A stretch of DNA of 64,000 bases, from positions 122,222 through 186,221 of the forward strand of contig JACDDS010000008.1 of NCBI GenBank assembly GCA_013816805.1. Reading direction: 5' to 3'. The stretch is from Chitinophagales bacterium (GTDB lineage: Bacteria > Bacteroidota > Bacteroidia > Chitinophagales > UBA10324). Below the pieces are notes generated by a model. That model had not been told where the DNA came from and made no database searches. It saw only the letters and a program-made list of their open reading frames with translations. A program made the position numbers and the translations under genes. Of this stretch, positions 1 through 7,309 are shown one piece after another (positions within the stretch are counted from its first letter, which is position 1; every line of letters starts with the position of its first letter).

Positions 1-151
1 TTGTAATGATGCGGATAGTAGTGGTCTTTCCGGCTCCATTTGGACCCAACATTCCAAAGATCGTTTGCCTTGCCACAGTAAAGTCTACTTCATCAAGCGC
101 CCTTGTTGATCCATAGGTCTTTACTACCTTGTTCAGTTCAAGAAACGACAT
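1..151 (-). CDS. ABC transporter ATP-binding protein, N-terminal part (runs off window)
   Basis: The first 50 residues of an ABC ATPase are visible, starting MSFLELNKVVKTYGS. The Walker A loop GPNGAGKTT lies at about residues 36-44, just before the window edge. The A-loop tyrosine of VVKTYGS and the wording of Walker A fit the ABC-2/GldA/CcmA-like subfamily, whose members power export or, in gliding Bacteroidota, the GldAFG complex. Too little is present to choose between GldA and a generic ABC-2 ATPase. The start is the only ATG that places the A-loop correctly. Confidence 0.85.
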   Translation of the reverse strand, partial: MSFLELNKVVKTYGSTRALDEVDFTVARQTIFGMLGPNGAGKTTTIRIIT

Positions 152-484
152 CTTTTGAAAAATTAATTTGTCAAAGGTAGAAAAGCCCGGCTAAGAAAAG
201 GCGTCCTGTGTTGATAATGACTCGGCAGAAAGCTTATCCCGTTATAATACAAATGGAGCTCATCAATCCCGGTATAGAAGTACGTGATGGTACCAGACCA
301 TCAATTTTTACCTGTGTCTTTGCTGTACTTTTCGCAGAGTGCCAGTTTAAAGTGCCACCGGAACCCAGCTGTGCTCCCGCTTATTGAACCATAAATTTCA
401 ATAAGATTTGGATCATGAATAGAAGAAGCATCAATCAGGCCACCGCTTTTAAGAAAATTTACTTCCTATTTTTAATATAGGTTG
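152..484. other. Intergenic stretch with gene remnants
   Basis: No intact gene lies between the ABC ATPase start and the end of the first ASST gene. On the minus strand the stretch contains a recognisable piece of a third ASST-like N-terminus (376-465). This is followed by frame-shifted coding-like sequence down to about 165, one frame of which reads F-Y-T-G-I-D-E-L-H-L-Y, resembling the end of a LamG domain. The stretch is best read as debris of a formerly larger exoprotein locus. Confidence 0.5.
376..465 (-). pseudogene. Remnant of a third ASST-like N-terminal domain
   Basis: Translated on the minus strand, this 30-codon piece reads E-V-N-F-L-K-S-G-G, then LIDASSIHDPNL, then IEIYGSISG. It lines up with residues of the neighbouring 705-aa protein (LLDAASIRNPSL, VQIHGSLSG) and of the 689-aa paralogue (LITITGSISG). 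An in-frame TAG lies just upstream. After GSISG the frame degrades and stops, so this is a fragment and not a small gene. It shows that at least three copies of this exoprotein type once existed here. Confidence 0.6.
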
Positions 485-2602
485 TTATTGCTTGATGAAT
501 TTTCGCAGATCGCGGCTTTTACCGTTATCTATTTCGACCTGGTATATTCCCTGAGGCCAATGATGAATATCAACCTGAACTATTGAATGAGATGTACCGG
601 AATAAATCTTTTTTGAATACACAATCATTCCAATGGTGTTGCTTATAGTAATCAGGTTTGCATCTGTATTTTTAATCTCTATATTCAGCTGAGTGGATGC
701 GGGTACCGGATAAACAGATATCAGACTTTTACCAATCTGATCAATATATAAAGCAACCGGAGTGGTGAATGTATCCGTTACAGAATAAGGAGAGCTTGCT
801 GAGGCCGAATCAGAACAGATAGTAACTACCCGCCATTCGTAAGTGGTAGCAGGCACCAGGCCTGAAAGCAATACAGAAAAAGAATCTGCTGGAACTGACT
901 GCCATTCGGCACTGCCCTTAGGACGATACTGTACCTGGTATGATATTGCACCCGACGCAGCACCCCAGCTAAGGAAGGTTTGAAGTGAGTCAGGAAATGA
1001 TTGAAGAGTATATCCCGTAACCCTGCTGCATGGATCCCAAACATATTTATGAGCCCGATAGCTTTTTTGAGAAGTATCGTCAAAGCTCATCTCCCAGGTA
1101 ATATTTCCATCCATGTCTACTTCAGTCATATCCGGTATGTCCTTTTTACTGTATACATCTCCCCAGCAAATGAAGGTATTACCATTTGGAAGGCGTTGTA
1201 CGCTACCCGATGCACGGCCATATACTTTGCTGGTATCAAAACCCTTTATGCTGTCAGGCCTTATAACATCCGGATGTTCATAAAACCAAACGAGAGTAGC
1301 AATTTTATTTTTTTCATCTAAAGAGTATTCTTTTGCGCTGGAGCGCTGTTTAGGAAGATAGTCCCCATTATTATAAAGCGTAATGTTTCCATTGGCTATC
1401 CTGCGGATATCATGCTGATAGCTGAAGTGCTGTTTTATATTATCAATCTTAAAATCAAATTGGTTGTTTTCCCCTCCTAACCGCCAGATAATATTGCCGG
1501 TGCTGGTATTTATTTTGGTGATCTCAGAAAAGTTCCGGCTAGAGAGCAGAATATTACCATCATAATCCCGCTCAATTGCATTTGCATGTTCATAATCGAC
1601 TATGCCATTTGTAAGCGATGTGTTCGAATCTGCATCCGTAACTTTAAAATAGTCAAAGCCATTCCATTGAAAGATTACATTTTTAGCACTGTCGAGCTCC
1701 TGTATTACAGCACCTTTTAACAGAGCGTTTGGCTGACCACCCGGAACAATCTGGCTCAAGTCCATAATCCGGTCGTCCGTTCCAATTAAAAAAGTATGCT
1801 TATCGGAATAACGAACCATGTCGTGGGCATTCGTTACAAAACCAATGCATTCAAAAGAATCGACCTGGTTAAAATTGGAATCGACTATAGCAAAATAGTT
1901 ATTTATATAATCGTAATAGCTAAGATCACCATTGTAGTCTATCTTAAAATCATGACCTCTTAAACCAGCATCTTCAGCCCATACTACAGATCCATCATTG
2001 TTAATAATAGATGGATAATAGCTGCTGTCAGCAAGATCTTCTGACTGACTGCAATAAAAGAACTGGCCTTTTGCAGGATTATTATTGGTAGTAATTTTAA
2101 AAGTGGGCATTGAATCCAGATCCCCTAAAATAGGGTTGTTTCCTCTAGGAGATGTGTATAAATTGTGGTCTTCCTTTAAAGCATTTAAATCGCTGAGTCG
2201 TATTCTTTCTTCCTCTTCGGGGGTGGGTTGGTTTCTTATCTGAAAAGAAAAAGCTATTCCTTTTATCTTAGAACCATCTTTTTTCTTCAGGCCATCATTA
2301 ATAACCACATTTACTGTTTCGCCCCAGGCATAAGGATTATCTGATTTAATGATAAGTGTTTTGTATTCAGAGAGGATAGGTGTCCAGGTATGAAGGCCGC
2401 TTAGTGAACCATGAATCTGTACCAGAGACGGGTTGCGAATGGAGGCAGCATCCAGCAAAGAGCCATTACGAAGTATAATCGTTTCATCAGGCAAATGATA
2501 AGTAGTTCCGGGCTTGGGAAACACGTATACAAATTGTGCCTGCGCCGTAAAAGCTGTGAGCCATACATACGCGCAAGTAATAAGGGTAAAAAAAAATTTC
2601 AT
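485..2602 (-). CDS. Secreted arylsulfotransferase-like (ASST) protein with FN3 and T9SS sorting domain
   Basis: This 705-aa protein has a signal peptide (first ~22 residues, ending AQA), an N-terminal beta domain, an ASST beta-propeller (about 165-530), a fibronectin type III domain (about 555-635) and a T9SS C-terminal sorting domain (about 640-705; VYPVPASTQLNI). Residues matching the ASST active site are present: His in NAHDMV (~260), His/Asn in EHANAIE (~339/341), Arg in LSSRNFSE (~356) and His in YQHDIRR (~397). ASST enzymes move sulfate from a phenolic sulfate to another phenol without PAPS. The real substrate here is unknown; some family members may only be structural. A paralogue lies at 7310-9379 and a sulfatase gene is directly upstream. 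Confidence 0.8.
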   Translation of the reverse strand: MKFFFTLITCAYVWLTAFTAQAQFVYVFPKPGTTYHLPDETIILRNGSLLDAASIRNPSLVQIHGSLSGLHTWTPILSEYKTLIIKSDNPYAWGETVNVVINDGLKKKDGSKIKGIAFSFQIRNQPTPEEEERIRLSDLNALKEDHNLYTSPRGNNPILGDLDSMPTFKITTNNNPAKGQFFYCSQSEDLADSSYYPSIINNDGSVVWAEDAGLRGHDFKIDYNGDLSYYDYINNYFAIVDSNFNQVDSFECIGFVTNAHDMVRYSDKHTFLIGTDDRIMDLSQIVPGGQPNALLKGAVIQELDSAKNVIFQWNGFDYFKVTDADSNTSLTNGIVDYEHANAIERDYDGNILLSSRNFSEITKINTSTGNIIWRLGGENNQFDFKIDNIKQHFSYQHDIRRIANGNITLYNNGDYLPKQRSSAKEYSLDEKNKIATLVWFYEHPDVIRPDSIKGFDTSKVYGRASGSVQRLPNGNTFICWGDVYSKKDIPDMTEVDMDGNITWEMSFDDTSQKSYRAHKYVWDPCSRVTGYTLQSFPDSLQTFLSWGAASGAISYQVQYRPKGSAEWQSVPADSFSVLLSGLVPATTYEWRVVTICSDSASASSPYSVTDTFTTPVALYIDQIGKSLISVYPVPASTQLNIEIKNTDANLITISNTIGMIVYSKKIYSGTSHSIVQVDIHHWPQGIYQVEIDNGKSRDLRKFIKQ

Positions 2603-2810
2603 GCTGAAAAAAATTCAAATGAATAAAGCAAGGAAGATAATTTTTTTAAGAATGGTTTTCACCTTTCATTGCAAATACAAAAAATAAAGCGTAAATCTTA
2701 TAATTTATAATAAATATTCTTCGGGTGAGACTACGTCTTTTCAGGCGCAACTTTACGGCATAAAAGTGTAACCAAAAAATAATTTTTAATAGTTGGTAAG
2801 AAAGATAAAA

Positions 2811-2858
2811 GGATGATTGATAATTGATAATTAACTTGTTACTTGTTAAAAGATAACT
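2811..2858. repeat. Degenerate heptanucleotide repeat after the sulfatase gene
   Basis: About seven consecutive 7-mers can be phased here: GGATGAT, TGATAAT, TGATAAT, TAACTTG, TTACTTG, TTAAAAG, ATAACTT. The run ends at the sulfatase stop codon. Two units are identical and the rest drift. The 7-nt period matches the repeat upstream of fabG (60447-60496). A shorter one (AACAACG-type, 4643-4662) lies on the other side of the sulfatase gene. Confidence 0.45.
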
Positions 2859-4637
2859 TCAATGTACTACCATCAGCTTGTGATATTCTATTTTATTCCG
2901 ATACTGAATGGCAAATAAATAAAGTCCGTTAGGTACTAAACTCACATCAACCATCGATCGGGTTTTGCCTTTCTCAGGAATCAGGCTTTCGTACAACACC
3001 AGTTGCCCGTCCGAAGCATAGACTGAAATATTCCCCGGAACATCAAATTTATTTAAATTAAAGATCACTTTATCTGAAGCGGGGTTAGGATAAAGCGGGC
3101 CATCAAGATCGGCATCGGGTTCATAAAATGCTACAGGTAAACTTTCTACCATATGGCAATCAAAGTAACCCGCCGGAACGGTATCATTCAAAAGTGTCGT
3201 GAAGCTGTCCAGCTTATAGCGGTATTCATTTACTAATAATTGATAAGAGGGATTATTAATTTGGTTGGTGTCTTCCTTTGGATCCCGGGTTAAATCAAAA
3301 AATTCTTCGGCCGGGGCTGTACAGAAATAATGTATGTATTTATATTGCTTCGATCGCACTGCCCGAAAGTCAGGATAATTCTCCAGGGTATCTTGTATGA
3401 GCTCAATGTAAAAAGCATCACGCTGCTGAATTCCATCGTACAGATCCTTCAAAGAAAAGCCTGGCATTCCAAAGGTGTCGGGAATATCTGCCGCAGCAAG
3501 TATAGTAGGCGCTATGTCCAGATTAGTAATCAACTGGCTGGAATCAATACTGCCGGGTGCAAACCACTGAGGATAGCGCACATAAACAGGCACGCGAATA
3601 GATTCTTCCTGTGCAAGGTTCTTTGACTTCAGGGTGTGCTCTCCGAAAAAAAATCCATTGTCACTAACAAATAAAATTAATGTATTATCAAGCTTGTCCA
3701 TCGCCTGAAGCGTGTCGAGTAAGCGCCCGATTTCTCCATCTAACCCATATACTACTTCAAGGTATGCTTCCAGGTCTGTTCGTAATGAATCACTGTCGCT
3801 ATAGGAAACCTTACTGCTGAGGGTATCATACCAGCTGGGATAATTATCAGCATACTTATAAAAGTTTGATGGAAAAGGCATGCTAGCATTTGCAAATATT
3901 CCTGAATCTTCGGGTTCGGGTATCCATTCTTTATGAGGTGACAGATAACACAGCATTAAAAAAAGCGGCTGTGTATCTGCTCTTGTAGCAAAATAATGGA
4001 TGGCCGTATCGGTGAGGATATCCATTTCATGGCCTTTAGGATATATCTCTGTTCCGTTGCGATTGTACCGCGGGTTTATTTTCGCCCATTTATCCGCCGC
4101 CATCCAAAAATCCCAGCCGGGGTGTGGTTCGTTTGGAAGTGCAGGGTACAGGTATTTTCCAAGCATTGCAGTGTAATATCCTTTATCGTGAAGAAGGGAT
4201 CCTGTGGTGGGAAGATCGTCACGGTAGGGCTTTTCATTGTTGTAGGCGCCATTATTATGAGGATAAAGGCCGGTTAGCATAGTTGCACGGCTGGGTGCAC
4301 ATAACGAATAGGTAACAAATGAATTTTTAAAATTTACACCTTCATTTGCGATGCGGTCTATTGCAGGAGTTTGAAGAAAAGAAGGGCCACCATTGCTGCT
4401 GTAAGAATCGTAACGGGCATCATCCAGAATAATCAGGAGAATGTTGGGCAATGGTGATACGATCAGAGAATCACCAATAGTGTATTTTTTTGCAGAATCT
4501 TTTGGGTTTAGCGTTTGAAAATAAGAGCTATTCCGGAGCATTGTACCGAGTTCAGATCCAAAAGCAAAACTCGCATAACCTGTTTGAGTGATACAAAGAA
4601 CGGATGTTAGGAATAATAACAATTTTGTCTTTTTCAT
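2859..4637 (-). CDS. Secreted type I (formylglycine) sulfatase with T9SS sorting domain
   Basis: This is a 592-aa arylsulfatase-family hydrolase that removes sulfate esters, probably from glycans or aromatic compounds. After a signal peptide (~22 aa), the metal-binding aspartates sit in LILLIILDDARYD-like sequence (D72/D73). The sulfatase signature C113-A-P-S-R117 provides the cysteine that a maturase converts to formylglycine. SDNGFFFGEH is the second metal site. The last ~75 residues (LYPNPASDKVIF) are a T9SS sorting domain, so the enzyme is exported to the surface or medium. It is flanked by ASST-like genes. No maturase (anaerobic or FGE-type) is encoded in the window. The exact substrate cannot be read from sequence. 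Confidence 0.9.
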   Translation of the reverse strand: MKKTKLLLFLTSVLCITQTGYASFAFGSELGTMLRNSSYFQTLNPKDSAKKYTIGDSLIVSPLPNILLIILDDARYDSYSSNGGPSFLQTPAIDRIANEGVNFKNSFVTYSLCAPSRATMLTGLYPHNNGAYNNEKPYRDDLPTTGSLLHDKGYYTAMLGKYLYPALPNEPHPGWDFWMAADKWAKINPRYNRNGTEIYPKGHEMDILTDTAIHYFATRADTQPLFLMLCYLSPHKEWIPEPEDSGIFANASMPFPSNFYKYADNYPSWYDTLSSKVSYSDSDSLRTDLEAYLEVVYGLDGEIGRLLDTLQAMDKLDNTLILFVSDNGFFFGEHTLKSKNLAQEESIRVPVYVRYPQWFAPGSIDSSQLITNLDIAPTILAAADIPDTFGMPGFSLKDLYDGIQQRDAFYIELIQDTLENYPDFRAVRSKQYKYIHYFCTAPAEEFFDLTRDPKEDTNQINNPSYQLLVNEYRYKLDSFTTLLNDTVPAGYFDCHMVESLPVAFYEPDADLDGPLYPNPASDKVIFNLNKFDVPGNISVYASDGQLVLYESLIPEKGKTRSMVDVSLVPNGLYLFAIQYRNKIEYHKLMVVH

Positions 4638-4815
4638 AACAGGTTAACAACGAACAACGACCTTTTTCTAAGTAAATTCTAATCTCAACTTTTAAATGGA
4701 AGCTATAACTATTATGATTAACCCTTTTTCAACACTAATGTCAGAAAGTAAAACACATCCTTTAAGTTCGGGCTTTTTCTTTTATTGCATAAAGCGTAAA
4801 GACTGATAAGCGAAT

Positions 4816-6381
4816 ATGCTCTGCTGTTTGAAATTTTATCGAACCGATCACTGGCTTCCCGTTTGTTTCTTTTCGGTAGTTCTTCTTACAGGAATTGCTG
4901 TTCATGGAGATTACGGGGTTTGCTGGGACGATCCTACACAGCATAACCTTGGATTAGTTACATGGGATTATATCTTCGGCAAGAGTGATGCATTGCTTAG
5001 TAATGAGAATTGCTACATAAATCCAATTGTTGCGGCGGTAGAAGTAATTCCTGAAAAAATATTTAATCCAAAGGGTGAAGCATTACCAAACAGTATGCGG
5101 CATCTTTCTAATTTCATTATTTGCTGGGCAGGGCTGATCATATTTTATTTGCTGGGATTACGGCTATTCATAGATTACCGCTTTTCCCTTGTGGTCTGTC
5201 TTTTTTTTCTATTGACTCCACGACTCTTTGCCCACTGTTTTTATAATTCCAAAGACCTTCCTTTTCTTTTTTTATTTGTGTTAAGCGTATATGCACTTAT
5301 CGTGTGGGTACAGCGGCCATCCTGGCAAGCAGTAGTATGGATAATCATCTGTTCCGGGCTGCTTACAGCTACCCGCGTAGCAGGCGTTTTCTTTCCGGTT
5401 ATAGTACTGGCCGCATCAGCATATATGGCACTTGAAAAAAAACTTCAATGGAGGGAAGCTAAAATGATCGCTAGCTACTTCCTGCTTTTTCCTCTTTCTG
5501 TGTATGCCTTTTTTCCATCCATATGGCATGATCCCATCCATAAAATTGCTCAGGTCATGGCTCTTTACAGTCATCATCCATATGATGTAACTACCTATTT
5601 TATGGGCGAAACCATCCATTCCTTGAATACCCCGTGGTATTATATACCGGTGTGGATGGCAATTACGATTCCGGTAGCATGGTGGTTGTTTTCTTTGGCA
5701 GGAATTATTCTATGCGTTTACAAGATTTTAATTAAGAAAAATCAGCTCTCCGTTTCCTGGCTCGTCGTAATCCTGTGGTTGGTGGTTCCTCTTGGATCCG
5801 CAATGGCATTTCATGTAAATACCTACGAAGATGGCAGGCACCTTTATTTTGTGGAACCTGCTTTACTTTTGATAGCAGTGGCTACTCTTAAAAAGATCTA
5901 TACAACTGCTTTCTTATCTGCAATATATGCGCAGATTGTAAAAGCTATCACTGGCGCACTTCTAATAGCAACCATCATCTGCCAGTGTATATTTATCGTT
6001 CAGTCACATCCATATCAGTATGCCTATTTTAATCTTATCGGAAGAAAATATGCCAACGATTATTTCGATAAAGACTACTGGGGTATATCTTACCGCAATG
6101 CGCTGGAATTTCTAGTTAAATATGACCATCAGGATACAATAAATGTGCAGTGGAAAGTGGATCCCTGTGAATGGAATCTTATATGGCTGCGTGAAAATGA
6201 CCGGCGGCGGCTTCATGTTGTTCCTTATGAACAATGTGACTACTACATTACCAATTTCAGAAGTCACAAACCGTCGGATGCTTCATCAGAAAAAATTTAT
6301 GAGGTGAAAGTTCAGGGTGCTACTATTATGGCTGTTTATAAAATGCATCCGCCAAATATTCTTTTCAACGTTGCACCTTAA
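4816..6381 (+). CDS. GT39-like polytopic glycosyltransferase
   Basis: This 521-aa membrane protein has about 10-12 hydrophobic segments. The first periplasmic loop carries an acidic pair (CWDDPTQH, ~residues 37-44), as in the GT39/ArnT/PMT GT-C fold, where such acids bind metal and activate the acceptor. Enzymes of this class transfer a sugar from a lipid-phosphate donor to a protein or lipid outside the inner membrane. It is transcribed divergently from the sulfatase. Its own first ~30 codons recur as a decayed copy at 7168-7262. The acceptor is unknown; exported T9SS cargo would be a reasonable guess. Confidence 0.7.
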   Translation: MLCCLKFYRTDHWLPVCFFSVVLLTGIAVHGDYGVCWDDPTQHNLGLVTWDYIFGKSDALLSNENCYINPIVAAVEVIPEKIFNPKGEALPNSMRHLSNFIICWAGLIIFYLLGLRLFIDYRFSLVVCLFFLLTPRLFAHCFYNSKDLPFLFLFVLSVYALIVWVQRPSWQAVVWIIICSGLLTATRVAGVFFPVIVLAASAYMALEKKLQWREAKMIASYFLLFPLSVYAFFPSIWHDPIHKIAQVMALYSHHPYDVTTYFMGETIHSLNTPWYYIPVWMAITIPVAWWLFSLAGIILCVYKILIKKNQLSVSWLVVILWLVVPLGSAMAFHVNTYEDGRHLYFVEPALLLIAVATLKKIYTTAFLSAIYAQIVKAITGALLIATIICQCIFIVQSHPYQYAYFNLIGRKYANDYFDKDYWGISYRNALEFLVKYDHQDTINVQWKVDPCEWNLIWLRENDRRRLHVVPYEQCDYYITNFRSHKPSDASSEKIYEVKVQGATIMAVYKMHPPNILFNVAP

Positions 6382-6489
6382 AAAAATAGCAGATTTCGAT
6401 AAAGGCTGTAAAGCCGGTTCACAGATTTTATATAAGACTATAACCGGATGAAGTAAAATGGTTGCTGCAAAATTTGAAATAAATTAAAC

Positions 6490-7158
6490 CTATATATTCT
6501 TTCTGTTTAGCAACTTTCCAATGGCTACAAATAAAAGAGATACAACCAGAAAGAAAAAGGCAATACCAACAGCATTTATAAGCGCTTTATGAATCCCAAG
6601 TTCTTTAACATTGATAAAGGGATAAGGATAAAATTCTGAAAAATTTCCCCGGATCATTATGAATACAGTATAAACAAGCGGATAAATCAACCATAAAAAC
6701 ACATCCCTCCAATCAAGCTGGTTTTTTGATACAAAAAATAACCAATACACAAAAAAAAGAAGTGGAATTACAGAGTGGAGTAATTCATCTATCACCTTTT
6801 GCAATCCTTCCGGATTCCACAGAACCCGTAATATTAAATTGTAGATGATTCCAACAATAACAATATAAACAGTAACGGCAGTCAGTGTTTTTTGATTAGA
6901 AATAAAACGGATCCACCGGGAATTTGATTTAAGCAGCAGCACAGTGCAGCATGCTGCAACAATAAAGTTTGTGTCAAGCGTAAAATAACTAAAGTACCTG
7001 ATTATTATTTCTGGAACTGATGCTACGTTGCTGGTAATGTTGAGGTAGAACTGGACAGTCAGTGAAAACCATCCCAGGATTGCCAATATGGTTAGACAAA
7101 TTTCACTAATAACTACCATTACTTTTCCATTCTCCATAAGATTACAAAGTTTATGCAT
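6490..7158 (-). CDS. Pr6Pr-like integral membrane protein
   Basis: This 222-aa protein has six or seven predicted transmembrane helices and no soluble domain. The spacing and motifs such as FTLDTNFIVA, WNPEG and YPYPFINV match the Pr6Pr family of membrane proteins, whose function is unknown. It converges on the glycosyltransferase gene (108-bp gap). Its 5' end sits beside the decayed glycosyltransferase copy, so it appears to have been inserted or retained between two copies of a duplicated segment. Confidence 0.7.
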   Translation of the reverse strand: MHKLCNLMENGKVMVVISEICLTILAILGWFSLTVQFYLNITSNVASVPEIIIRYFSYFTLDTNFIVAACCTVLLLKSNSRWIRFISNQKTLTAVTVYIVIVGIIYNLILRVLWNPEGLQKVIDELLHSVIPLLFFVYWLFFVSKNQLDWRDVFLWLIYPLVYTVFIMIRGNFSEFYPYPFINVKELGIHKALINAVGIAFFFLVVSLLFVAIGKLLNRKNI

Positions 7159-7167
7159 ACAGTGTAA

Positions 7168-7262
7168 GACTGATATGCGACATGTTCAGGCGTTTGCAAT
7201 TCTATCGACCTGTTACTGGCTTCCCGTCAGTTTCTTTTAGTGCTTTTTATTATAGGAATGTC
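7168..7262 (+). pseudogene. Decayed duplicate of the glycosyltransferase N-terminus
   Basis: This segment aligns with 4801-4895, the start of the intact glycosyltransferase gene. They share GACTGATA, TTTG-AATT-TATCGA, ACTGGCTTCCCGT, GTTTCTTTT and AGGAATG. The ATG at 7182 would encode M-F-R-R-L-Q-F-Y-R, against M-L-C-C-L-K-F-Y-R in the intact gene. One base is missing after that, and the shifted frame (Y-W-L-P-V-S-F-F) hits two stops. Similarity also reaches ~17 bp upstream of GACTGATA. It is the leftover of a segmental duplication, not a gene. Confidence 0.65.
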
Positions 7263-7309
7263 ACGGATGCACTAGTTACCATTCCATTGGTCATAAAAAA
7301 TTTACAAAA

